DNA from: JBBQKP01 sp038326995
GTDB taxonomy: Bacteria > Planctomycetota > Phycisphaerae > Tepidisphaerales > Tepidisphaeraceae
Length of the DNA: 7,459 bases
Reading direction: 5' to 3'
Assembly (NCBI GenBank): GCA_038326995.1
Contig: JBBQKP010000168.1
Location: forward strand, 1-7,459
Part shown: positions 1 to 6,669 of the stretch, in pieces
Layout of the letters: each line of letters begins with the position of its first letter
Numbering within the stretch: the first letter of the stretch is position 1
The notes under the pieces: model-generated
What the model was told of the DNA's origin: nothing
The model's input: only the letters and a program-made list of their open reading frames with translations
The model's database searches: none
Position numbers and translations under genes: made by a program

Positions 1-197
1 GAACACCCGCCGCGAAAATGTGACGACGCGGATTCGTGCGGCTCAAGACACGTCAGCGCTCCATCTCTTGCGAAGACGAACTCCAGACCATCAGGAAACA
101 CAAGCCCGGGAATAAATGCACTGTTGATCTCAAAATTGAGAAGCGCACGGGCGTGTGCCAGCGTCGAGAGTTCACATCTGATGACCGCCTGAACCAT
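1..197 (-). CDS. Possible 5' part of an unidentified gene, cut by the left edge
   Basis: From an ATG at 197 the minus strand stays open for 65 codons to base 1 and would continue outside the window. The peptide begins MVQAVIRCELSTLAHARALL and has a mixed globular composition. I recognise no motif, signal peptide or family. It would be divergent from the large plus-strand gene, leaving a 71-bp intergenic region, which is a plausible arrangement. Third-position GC is only about 54 percent, so coding bias gives little support, and no Shine-Dalgarno site precedes the ATG. Two other frames here are also open over about 60-80 codons but give less protein-like peptides. A chance open frame remains a real alternative. 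Confidence 0.35.
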   Translation of the reverse strand, partial: MVQAVIRCELSTLAHARALLNFEINSAFIPGLVFPDGLEFVFARDGALTCLEPHESASSHFRGGC

Positions 198-268
198 ACC
201 GGATTTATCGGACGACCAAAGTGGATTTGTGCAGAAATGGACAAGTGTGTGCCGATGATTATCGGACA

Positions 269-3022
269 ATGAATCGACGCTTTGCGCTCATTCTGCTTGT
301 GCTATGTGCCTTGACGATGTGCGGCGTGGGCGCGGGCGATTCACATGCTTCCACCGAATCGTCGACGCAATCCGGTACGGAGCCTGCTAAGGACACGTCT
401 GCCGACGCTACCACGGACTCCGTCCACGAGGTTCTCGCTCGCACGGTCCGGATCTTTGATTTTGAAGAGCGCGGCCGCGGCAACTTCGAGCCTCTGCCCA
501 TGGGCTGGATGAAAGTGGAAGGCCCCGGCCTGCCGCATTACGTTAACGGGCAGATGGACCGAAGCCGCAAATACGCCGGCGACTGGAGTTTTCGCTTCGA
601 CCTCAATGGCGGCAGTCTGATTTACCGCTATCCAGCGGGGCAAATTCGCGTCGCACAGGGCTCGAGCTATCGTGCCGACGTCTGGGTGAGCACGACTCCG
701 ATGCGCCACGCACGAGCGCGATTGGTCGCATATCTCGCGGATATTGATGGCAGACCTTTGCCCAATACGGTGGTGAGGTCGGAGCTGTTTGCGAGCGACG
801 GCGTGACGACCTGGAAGCAGCTTCGCGTAGACCTGCGTGCCGACGACCCGGTCGCGCATTCGATCGCGGTCGAGCTTCAGCTCATTCAGCCCGATCTGTT
901 TGAGACTTCGACGCTCGGGCAGCAGGAGTTGTTCGTACAGGATATCCGCGGCTCGGCGTGGTTTGACGATCTTCGTGTGGCGCAGGTACCGCAAGTCAGG
1001 CTGGAAACCGACAGGCCGGGCAATATTTTCATCGCCGGCGAATCCGCGACGCTGATCGTCGACGTCGTTGATCAATTATTGAGCGACCTCGACGCGAAGC
1101 TAGAGATCACCGACGCACTAGGCAAGATCGTGCATCAGCGCTCGGGCCCGCTGACGACTTCCCATTCCGCCCAGCGCGACGTGCGTGCGCTGATCGAGTT
1201 GCCCGGGTCGCTGCCCACGGGCTGGTACACGGCGCGGCTCGGCCTGAGCGCGGGCGGGCAGTTCGTGGGCGAGCGCGTGCTGTCATTTGTCATCAGTCCG
1301 GCAGTCGTTGGAGGAAATCAGAACGTGGTTCGCGACCCGCGCATTTCGCTGGTGACAAGCGATTTGGACGCGGAAAGTTTTGATGAACTCGCGGGGATTC
1401 TTGAAAACCTCGGCGCGGGCCGGGTCAAGCTTTCGGTCTGGACTGCCCGCGCGGACATCGCCGCGGATCGTGCGAGCGAGTTCGAGAGACTGCTCGACCG
1501 ACTTGGCGAGTCGACGATTCAAATGACCGCGAGTCTCGATGCGATTCCGCCGTCCATTCGGGCGCGCGCGTCGCGACAAATCGGGCCCGACCAGTGGGAT
1601 GAACTCACTCGCATGGCCACCGAGAAATGGCAGCCGCAACTGGCGTATTTGCTGTCGAGGCACGCGAGCCGCATCGAAAGCTGGCAATTTTTGCCCGATT
1701 CGTCCGCTGAGCGATTCGCTCGCGACCCGGCGCTTCGGCGAACGTACGAACAAATGCTGAGCGAGTTCGGAAAGCTGCTGGGCAAGCCGCCGTTGGCAAT
1801 GCCCTGGCCGGCGTGGTATGCGTTGGAGGACGCCGCACCCGAAACGCTCACGCTCAACGTCGGAGCGATGATCCTGCCCGGGCAGATCGCGCTCTACACA
1901 CAGGAGGCGGAAAAAGAGAACGCGGGGCGCGAACTGGCGGTTCGAATCGAGCCCATCAATAACAAAAATTACGGCAGGCTCCGGAGGCTTCGCGACTGGA
2001 CCGAACGCGTCACCTCCGCACTGGCGGTGCCCGGGCTGAAGCGTGTTGAATTGCCCTTGCCGTTTTCCGTGAAGCGCGAGGCGGGAAGGTCTTACTTCGA
2101 GCCCGACGAGACGGCTCTGGTGACGCGAACGCTGCTTCGGCATCTTTCGCAAGCGCAGTACCGCGGACTCATGCCGATCGCGACAGGCGTTCAGGCACAT
2201 TGCTTCGAGCGCGACGGGCTTGGTGTGTTGGTCATGTGGAGCACGGACAACGCGACCGACGCCGCGCCGAAAAAGATTTCCGTCGAGCTCGGCTCACAAG
2301 CGAAATTGATCGACATCTTCGGCAACGCCCTGCCTATGTCGCGCAACAAGGACGACTCGTCCTGGGAGTTCACGATCGGCATGATGCCCGTGTTTGTCAT
2401 CGACGCGGAGCCGGCCCTGGCGAGGTTCCGGGCTTCGGTGATGATCGACAACACACTTCTTGAAAGCAGCTTCGAGCCTCACACGCGGATGCTGAAACTC
2501 ACCAACACGTTTCGCGAACCCGTCGCGGGCTCGATCCGCATCACCGGCCCGACCGGGTGGAGCATCGTCGCCGCGAATCCCGTTTTCAGCCTGAATCCGG
2601 GCGAAACTTTTACCACGCCCGTGCAGATCGAGTTTCCGTTCAACGGCGTCGCGGGCGAAAAAGTGCTTCGCGTTTCAATCCTGCTCGAATCCCGGCAAAG
2701 CTATCGACTCGACTTGCCGCTTTCACTTCGATTGGGCCTGAGCGATGTCGGACTGCAATCCCTGGCGGTTCGAAAAGGAGGTGACATTTTCGTACAGCAG
2801 ATGATCACCAATTACGGCAACTCCCCGATCAACTACACCGCATTCGTGCAATGCCCGGGATTGCCGCGGCAAGAGCGACTGGTCAGCGAACTCGCGCCGG
2901 GAAAAACGACAGTTCGTAAGTATCGACTCACCGGCGTGAACGCGAGCGTGCAGCAACTGCGGAGCGGCCTGCGCGAGATGGACGGCATCCGCGTGCTGAA
3001 TGATGAGATTGATGTGCAGTGA
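269..3022 (+). CDS. Large exported multi-domain beta-sandwich protein with a degenerate glycosidase-like centre
   Basis: The product has 917 residues. I chose ATG 269 because it puts a signal peptide at the N-terminus (MNRR, hydrophobic core to about residue 22, then GAGDSHA); an upstream in-frame ATG at 221 would bury it. A Cys at 18 lacks a good lipobox, so signal peptidase I cleavage is likelier. Residues 29-55 are a Ser/Thr/Asp-rich linker. Residues 60-240 resemble a carbohydrate-binding jelly roll, starting FDFEE and ending WFDDLRV. Residues 243-345 look like an Ig or macroglobulin-like beta domain. Residues 355-640 look like an alpha/beta barrel: WQFLPD at 472-477 sits where clan GH-A glycosidases often carry a catalytic Asn-Glu, which is absent here. 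Residues 645-712 resemble a post-barrel sandwich with DIFGNALP. Residues 735-825 resemble a NEW3-type sandwich, and 826-917 another beta domain. Likely role: periplasmic or surface polymer binding. Domain calls come from pattern only, and no activity can be assigned. Convergent with the M50 gene. Confidence 0.85.
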   Translation: MNRRFALILLVLCALTMCGVGAGDSHASTESSTQSGTEPAKDTSADATTDSVHEVLARTVRIFDFEERGRGNFEPLPMGWMKVEGPGLPHYVNGQMDRSRKYAGDWSFRFDLNGGSLIYRYPAGQIRVAQGSSYRADVWVSTTPMRHARARLVAYLADIDGRPLPNTVVRSELFASDGVTTWKQLRVDLRADDPVAHSIAVELQLIQPDLFETSTLGQQELFVQDIRGSAWFDDLRVAQVPQVRLETDRPGNIFIAGESATLIVDVVDQLLSDLDAKLEITDALGKIVHQRSGPLTTSHSAQRDVRALIELPGSLPTGWYTARLGLSAGGQFVGERVLSFVISPAVVGGNQNVVRDPRISLVTSDLDAESFDELAGILENLGAGRVKLSVWTARADIAADRASEFERLLDRLGESTIQMTASLDAIPPSIRARASRQIGPDQWDELTRMATEKWQPQLAYLLSRHASRIESWQFLPDSSAERFARDPALRRTYEQMLSEFGKLLGKPPLAMPWPAWYALEDAAPETLTLNVGAMILPGQIALYTQEAEKENAGRELAVRIEPINNKNYGRLRRLRDWTERVTSALAVPGLKRVELPLPFSVKREAGRSYFEPDETALVTRTLLRHLSQAQYRGLMPIATGVQAHCFERDGLGVLVMWSTDNATDAAPKKISVELGSQAKLIDIFGNALPMSRNKDDSSWEFTIGMMPVFVIDAEPALARFRASVMIDNTLLESSFEPHTRMLKLTNTFREPVAGSIRITGPTGWSIVAANPVFSLNPGETFTTPVQIEFPFNGVAGEKVLRVSILLESRQSYRLDLPLSLRLGLSDVGLQSLAVRKGGDIFVQQMITNYGNSPINYTAFVQCPGLPRQERLVSELAPGKTTVRKYRLTGVNASVQQLRSGLREMDGIRVLNDEIDVQ

Positions 3023-3031
3023 GAGAGCGGC

Positions 3032-3087
3032 GAATCTAAGATTTCAGATTCTAGATTTCAGATTTCAAATCTCAAATTTCAGATTTA
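3032..3087. repeat. Left AT-rich heptamer array
   Basis: Eight consecutive 7-bp units can be read, starting at 3032: GAATCTA, AGATTTC, AGATTCT, AGATTTC, AGATTTC, AAATCTC, AAATTTC, AGATTTA. The consensus is roughly ARATTTC. The block is far more AT-rich than the flanking genes. It starts 10 bases after the stop of the large plus-strand gene, and its last unit contains the TAA stop (3087-3085) of the minus-strand four-helix gene. It contains odd-centred palindromes such as AGATTT-C-AAATCT at 3060-3072. A related array lies on the other side of the four-helix gene. The period is seen directly; its function is unknown. Confidence 0.85.
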
Positions 3088-3588
3088 CGCATTGCCCTCT
3101 TCCACCGGCGGTCTGATGTGCGAAGTCAAACTCGCGAGCTGCTCGCGAAACGCATCCGCACGCTTTCGGCCTTGATATTTCGCACGGGTTTGATCGTTCA
3201 AGTGACGTGGGCCTTTGATGTCTGAATTCTGCAGACTGTCCGCCCAGCCGCGAATCTGACGCGAGCACGACTCGGCGAGAATGATCAAATTTGAAACCTG
3301 AGAATTGAGATGACTCGACTCGGGCCAGCGGGTGAGAAACCGCAGCATCGATCTGACCTCGCCGGCCGAGCCTCGGGCGATATACAAGTAAGCGAGCAAT
3401 TCGTTCGTGCTGCCGCGTTCAAACCCCTCGGCGATGTTGTTCGACACACTCACGGCAGCGCGGCGAATCTGGTCCTTGATCCCGCCTGATGAGCCGAAGA
3501 TCCGTTCGTCCGTCAACGCAAAGACCCCAAGCCCTAGCTCGATCGCCGCCGACCATACCGGAAGGTCCTCGAAGCGTTCGTACGTCAT
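3085..3588 (-). CDS. Four-helix-bundle protein of the S23 / 23S rRNA intervening-sequence family
   Basis: The product has 167 residues. The family signature is clear: RFEDLPVW at 5-12, then QIRRAAVSVSNNIAEGFERG at 40-59, followed by the helix LLAYLYIARGSAGEVRSML at 64-82. This matches the S23-type family, first met as ORFs inside 23S rRNA intervening sequences and related in fold to Avd of diversity-generating retroelements. Biochemical function is unknown; homologues form small helical oligomers. Start ATG 3588 is backed by AAAGGA eight bases upstream. An in-frame extension to 3768 only translates the repeat array and antisense of the protease gene. Residues 117-167 form a charged tail (GPRHLND, AKYQGRKRADAF) beyond the usual length of about 110-130. 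It lies 94 bp downstream of the M50 gene on the same strand, inside two heptamer arrays and not in an rRNA gene. Family call firm, role open. Confidence 0.93.
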   Translation of the reverse strand: MTYERFEDLPVWSAAIELGLGVFALTDERIFGSSGGIKDQIRRAAVSVSNNIAEGFERGSTNELLAYLYIARGSAGEVRSMLRFLTRWPESSHLNSQVSNLIILAESCSRQIRGWADSLQNSDIKGPRHLNDQTRAKYQGRKRADAFREQLASLTSHIRPPVEEGNA

Positions 3589-3596
3589 CGTGATGT

Positions 3597-3602
3597 TCCT
3601 TT
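3597..3602 (-). promoter_or_regulatory. Ribosome binding site of the four-helix gene
   Basis: The minus strand reads AAAGGA at 3602-3597, eight bases before ATG 3588. It is the best Shine-Dalgarno match before any gene in this window and fixes the start downstream of the heptamer array, so the array is not translated. The M50 and Nudix genes show no comparable site. Confidence 0.7.
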
Positions 3603-3610
3603 CGACATAT

Positions 3611-3680
3611 GGATTTGAAATTTCAAATTTTAAATTTGGAATCTGAAATTTGGAATTTGAAATTTCAGATTTGATGTTTC
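3611..3680. repeat. Right AT-rich heptamer array
   Basis: Ten consecutive 7-bp units start at 3611: GGATTTG, AAATTTC, AAATTTT, AAATTTG, GAATCTG, AAATTTG, GAATTTG, AAATTTC, AGATTTG and a degraded ATGTTTC. The array lies between the four-helix gene start and the M50 stop at 3683. It includes a perfect 16-bp palindrome, ATTTGAAATTTCAAAT (3613-3628), and an odd-centred one, CAAATTT-T-AAATTTG (3624-3638). The 13-mer AAATTTCAGATTT occurs here (3660-3672) and in the left array (3074-3086) in the same orientation. If read as protein the 21-bp superperiod gives a 7-residue repeat (SKFQIPN, LKFEISN), which explains a spurious N-terminal extension of the four-helix frame. Confidence 0.88.
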
Positions 3681-3682
3681 CC

Positions 3683-4750
3683 TTATCCCCCACGCCTGCG
3701 CGCCGCGCCCAATTCCTTGTCGCGCTCGCGCTGGTGTTCACTCGCCCGCTTGAGTGATCGCTTCTCAAGCCAGTTGAGACTGTTCATTCCCGTGGCGCTG
3801 ACCTTCGCCAGGATCTTGTCGACTTCGATTCGCTCGGCCGCGTCCTCGGCGAGCAGCTTCGCGGTTTTGCGGCGGGCCTTCTCGTTCTGCCGCTGCTGCT
3901 GCGAGCTGATCCCGGAGAAGTTGTCATCATCAACTGACTCCGCCCAGGGTTCGGGCCAGGTAGCCAATAGTTCCTGCCTCATGCGAGTACAGTGAAGCAG
4001 ACCGAGCAGGCCAAGAATAGCCAGCGTGAACATGCCCGATGCGAAGAACGCGATACCCAGAACGATGCCGAGGCACGAGCCGACGATGCCGACGATGCAG
4101 GAGAAATAGGTCGCCTTGTGGTAGCCGAATTTGGGCCAGAGCGCGGTCTGCAGCATACGTCCGCCGTCGAGCGGGTAGATGGGGATGAGATTAAAGATGA
4201 GCAGGATCCAGCTCATGTTAAAGATCCAGAAGGCGAACATGCCGATCTGGTAGGCGAGAGACGAATTGAACGCGGGCCTGACTTCGGAGAAGAGGTAGGG
4301 AACGAGGGGGACGTAGTTGATGGTCAGGCCGCAGATGAGGGCGGCGACGATGCATATGACGACGTTGACGGCCGGGCCGCCCGCGACGGTGAGGAACGTC
4401 GGCCAGGCGCGGCGCGGCGGGCTGGCGAGCGCGAGGCCGCCCAGCGGGTGCATGATGATCTGGTTCGCGGATCCGCCGACCCATCGTGCGGCGAAGCAGT
4501 GGCCGAACTCGTGAAGCAGAACGATCACAAACAGCGACGCCGCACTGAGAAAGCGGTCTTGCCACGTCCAACCCTGTCCGGGCAGGCCGATGAGAATTGT
4601 CCACGCGATGAAGAACAACAGCATGGCATGAGCGCGGACGTCGATCCCGGCGAAGCGGAAGATCGGCACCGAGCCTGTCGAAAGCCACACGAGCGGATTG
4701 AAGCCGCCGCCCGGTCGGTCACGGAAGTAATCTCGGTCGCCGGATGCCAT
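3683..4750 (-). CDS. M50 (site-2 protease type) membrane zinc metalloprotease
   Basis: The product has 355 residues. The zinc motif HEFGH is at 80-84 (His80 and His84 ligands, Glu81 catalytic) within a membrane segment of about 66-88. The second M50 signature, NLIPIYPLDGGR at 187-198, carries the third ligand Asp195, and AGGPAVNV at 123-130 is the usual glycine-rich motif. Further membrane segments are likely near 41-57, 116-143, 165-190, 213-236 and 238-253. All catalytic residues are present, so it should be an active intramembrane protease; its substrate cannot be read from the sequence. The soluble C-terminus (about 257-355) is rich in Arg, Lys and Glu and contains VDKILAKVSATGMNSLNWLE (310-329), resembling the short helical tail (DUF6576-like) on some M50 and rhomboid proteases. 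It lies 74 bp downstream of the Nudix gene on the same strand and may share its transcript. No Shine-Dalgarno site precedes ATG 4750. Confidence 0.93.
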   Translation of the reverse strand: MASGDRDYFRDRPGGGFNPLVWLSTGSVPIFRFAGIDVRAHAMLLFFIAWTILIGLPGQGWTWQDRFLSAASLFVIVLLHEFGHCFAARWVGGSANQIIMHPLGGLALASPPRRAWPTFLTVAGGPAVNVVICIVAALICGLTINYVPLVPYLFSEVRPAFNSSLAYQIGMFAFWIFNMSWILLIFNLIPIYPLDGGRMLQTALWPKFGYHKATYFSCIVGIVGSCLGIVLGIAFFASGMFTLAILGLLGLLHCTRMRQELLATWPEPWAESVDDDNFSGISSQQQRQNEKARRKTAKLLAEDAAERIEVDKILAKVSATGMNSLNWLEKRSLKRASEHQRERDKELGAARRRGG

Positions 4751-4824
4751 ATGAGGTAATGCGTAAAAGGTGTGTTCGGGTGGAAAAGTGAAAACAGTCA
4801 GGTCACGACTCTCAGACGATAGTA

Positions 4825-5376
4825 CTACTCTGCATCTTCAGTCGACTGAGTTCCGTATCGATCGAAAAGCAGAAGTGCGGCGATGCTTTTGGCGTCGGCG
4901 ATCTCTCCCGACCTGATCATCCGCATCACCTCGTCTTTGGGCGTGGGCATCGGAACGATTTCTTCGCCCAGGTCGGGCCGCGCCACGCTTTGCATCAGAT
5001 CGTAGGCAACGAATGCGTACATTTGTTCTGTCAGAATTCCTGGCGACATGTAGAACTTGCCCAGAGGCAAAATTTTGCCCGCCAGGAAACCCGTCTCCTC
5101 CAATAGCTCGCGCCCTGCCGCATTGAACGGCATCTCGCGAGCGTCGATCGCACCCGCGGGCAATTCGATCAGTTCCTTTCCGGGTGCCCATCGATAATTG
5201 CGAATCAGCACGATTCGGCCGTCATCCATCACGGGCACCACCACCACCGAGTCAACCGTCTTTACCACCTCGCGCGTGTGGTCGAGCCCGGTCTCCTCGT
5301 TTCGCAACAAGTGCATCTCCAGCGTCACCCGCTTGCCGGCGTGCAAAGTCTTTTTGTCTCGAAGTCGCCACGTCAT
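4825..5376 (-). CDS. Nudix hydrolase, ADP-ribose pyrophosphatase type
   Basis: The product has 183 residues, normal for the family. A complete Nudix box spans 75-97: Gly75, Glu81, Arg89-Glu90, Glu93-Glu94, Gly96, matching GX5EX7REUXEEXGU. It is preceded by ELPAG (71-75) and followed by MSPGILTEQMYAFVA (110-124), a pattern typical of ADP-sugar pyrophosphatases of the NudF group. Such enzymes split ADP-ribose into AMP and ribose 5-phosphate using Mg2+ bound by the box glutamates. The N-terminal strand region (1-40) matches the dimerisation part of that group. The protein is cytosolic, with no signal or membrane segment. It is the first of three minus-strand genes and is divergent from the HAD gene. 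ATG 5376 has no Shine-Dalgarno site. Exact substrate (ADP-ribose or another nucleoside diphosphate sugar) is inferred. Confidence 0.93.
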   Translation of the reverse strand: MTWRLRDKKTLHAGKRVTLEMHLLRNEETGLDHTREVVKTVDSVVVVPVMDDGRIVLIRNYRWAPGKELIELPAGAIDAREMPFNAAGRELLEETGFLAGKILPLGKFYMSPGILTEQMYAFVAYDLMQSVARPDLGEEIVPMPTPKDEVMRMIRSGEIADAKSIAALLLFDRYGTQSTEDAE

Positions 5377-5404
5377 TTGTTAGGAGTATACACAAGTGTG
5401 CGGG

Positions 5405-5410
5405 ATTATA
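5405..5410 (-). promoter_or_regulatory. Possible -10 element for the Nudix gene
   Basis: The minus strand reads TATAAT at 5410-5405, ending 28 bases before ATG 5376. No convincing -35 box is found at normal spacing. A second candidate, TATACT at 5390-5385, is too near the start for a normal leader. CACA-AG-TGTG at 5391-5400 is a short dyad between them that could be an operator. Weak evidence. Confidence 0.25.
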
Positions 5411-5633
5411 ATCAAGCGCGATCATCGACCCGGCAACTGTCGATCCAACTGACTTCGAGGACCCGCCCGATTTCCTCGGCGGTGTCGATGAAAGCCTATG
5501 GATTGACGATCAGGCCGTGTCAACCCTACCGATTGTGGATAAGCCGACGTTTACATGGCCGGAAATGAATTCGTCAAGCAGTTGTCGTAATCTCTTGAAA
5601 GTGAAACAAGCCACCGCAGACTTCAGGCCACGG

Positions 5634-6488
5634 ATGGTGGGCATCGACCTCGACGGCACACTGCTCGCGCCATCGGGCAAGCCCAGCGCACGCACAATAA
5701 GCGCGGTGATTTCGGCAAGAAAGGCCGGCATTCACATCTGCATCGCCACCGGACGCAGCTACAGAGAAGCCGTCATCGCACTAAAAGACCTCGACGTTCC
5801 AGGGTTTCACGTCTTCGCAGGCGGTTCAATGGTGATCGAGCGACTCGGCACGGGCCCGGACGATTACCGCGTCGCCGCCAAGCAGGCGATGCCCGGCACC
5901 GTCGCACGCACATTTTGCAGCGTCGTCGAGGGCCTGGGACATTCCGTGCAGGTCCTTCAAGACCCCGCGCTTCATCCCAAAGGCGCGCAGTTCGATATGC
6001 TTCGCAGCGCGAATCAAACCATGGACGACCGCGAAAAAGTGTGGCTTGCGAACAATCCGGTTCGGCTATCGACCGCGGCAGACCTGCAGACACGCGACCA
6101 TGCCGACACCGTGCGATGCTCTTGCGTGGTCGACAGCAGTCACATGTTCAGAGTCGAGTCGGCGGTGCAGGATGCGCTGGCCGGCCGCGCGAACTGGCAC
6201 GTGATTCGAGTGCCGACGGTCGGCGTGGACGTGCTCGAATGCTTCGGCCCGGGCGTGAATAAGTGGTCCGGGCTCCAGCTGGTCGGTAAGCTCATCGGCG
6301 TCGATGATGCCTCGATCGCGGCGGCCGGGGATGATGTCAACGACGTCGACATGATCAAGCACGCGGGCAAAAGTTTCGCCATGGGCAACGCCATCCCCGC
6401 GATCAAGGAACTCGCCCACGAAATCATCGAGAGTAATAGCAACGACGGCATCGCCAGACTCCTCGAAAGCTGGTGCCAGACGCAGTAG
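5634..6488 (+). CDS. Cof-type HAD-superfamily phosphatase (subclass IIB)
   Basis: From ATG 5634 the product has 284 residues, the usual Cof size. Motif I is DLDGTLL at 5-11 (Asp5 nucleophile, Asp7 acid/base), motif II is the Thr of ATGR (38-41), motif III Lys is in GVNKWSGL (Lys210), and motif IV is GDDVND (232-237) followed by AMGNAIPAIKELA. The region between motifs II and III (about 60-190) is the C2B-type cap that sets substrate choice. The fold removes phosphate from small phosphorylated metabolites such as sugar phosphates or cofactors; the substrate is unknown. In-frame alternatives are GTG 5517 and ATG 5565, but the motif I strand normally lies within a few residues of the start, and 5565-5610 has coding-poor codon use. 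The frame is open back to 5412. Codon use after 5634 is GC-rich at third positions, as in neighbouring genes. Monocistronic, divergent from the Nudix gene. Confidence 0.9.
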   Translation: MVGIDLDGTLLAPSGKPSARTISAVISARKAGIHICIATGRSYREAVIALKDLDVPGFHVFAGGSMVIERLGTGPDDYRVAAKQAMPGTVARTFCSVVEGLGHSVQVLQDPALHPKGAQFDMLRSANQTMDDREKVWLANNPVRLSTAADLQTRDHADTVRCSCVVDSSHMFRVESAVQDALAGRANWHVIRVPTVGVDVLECFGPGVNKWSGLQLVGKLIGVDDASIAAAGDDVNDVDMIKHAGKSFAMGNAIPAIKELAHEIIESNSNDGIARLLESWCQTQ

Positions 6489-6607
6489 AGCGTGAGAGAA
6501 AAGTGTGAACAAAATCGCCAAATCAAAACCAGGACGATAACAATACAAGGAAGAGTGCGAAAGGAATCGCAGGCCTGGAGGGGCTGGCTTGTGGCGCCCC
6601 CAACCCC

Positions 6608-6644
6608 GCACCGGGCAGAGCAAACGCTTTGCCCGGTGCTTTTT
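6608..6644 (+). terminator. Strong rho-independent terminator
   Basis: The left arm GCACCGGGCAGAGC (6608-6621), loop AAAC and right arm GCTTTGCCCGGTGC (6626-6639) form a 14-bp stem with one G-U pair, followed directly by five T. The opposite strand has no T-run, so it acts rightward only. It lies 120 bp after the HAD stop at 6488 and may end that transcript or a short RNA encoded between them. Confidence 0.92.
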
Positions 6645-6669
6645 AATTCCTGATTCGGTAAGCTCTCTG

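Noticed and set aside
18..18. Lipoprotein attachment of the large secreted protein, by its Cys18
   Set aside because: Position given is a residue number. The bases before Cys encode Leu-Thr-Met, which lacks the small residue expected at -1 of a lipobox.
1283..2200. Minus-strand 305-codon open frame
   Set aside because: It is antisense to the large secreted protein, which has a signal peptide and continuous domain-like sequence; the antisense peptide is Arg-rich and motif-free.
3032..3680. CRISPR array
   Set aside because: The repeats are contiguous 7-bp units without spacers, and no cas gene is present.
3032..3680. Diversity-generating retroelement
   Set aside because: The four-helix protein is Avd-like only in fold; there is no reverse transcriptase, template repeat or variable repeat in the window.
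3589..3768. N-terminal extension of the four-helix gene to an ATG at 3768
   Set aside because: The extension only translates the heptamer array (SKFQIPN, LKFEISN) and antisense of the M50 gene; a good ribosome site supports ATG 3588.
3992..4759. Plus-strand 255-codon open frame, highly acidic and Arg-rich
   Set aside because: It lies antisense inside the M50 gene, whose zinc motifs make that frame certain; composition is that of a GC-rich antisense shadow.
241..5400. Shared ACAAGTGTG at 241-249 and 5392-5400 upstream of two genes as a common operator
   Set aside because: Only a 9-base match in two places in different contexts; chance is a sufficient explanation.
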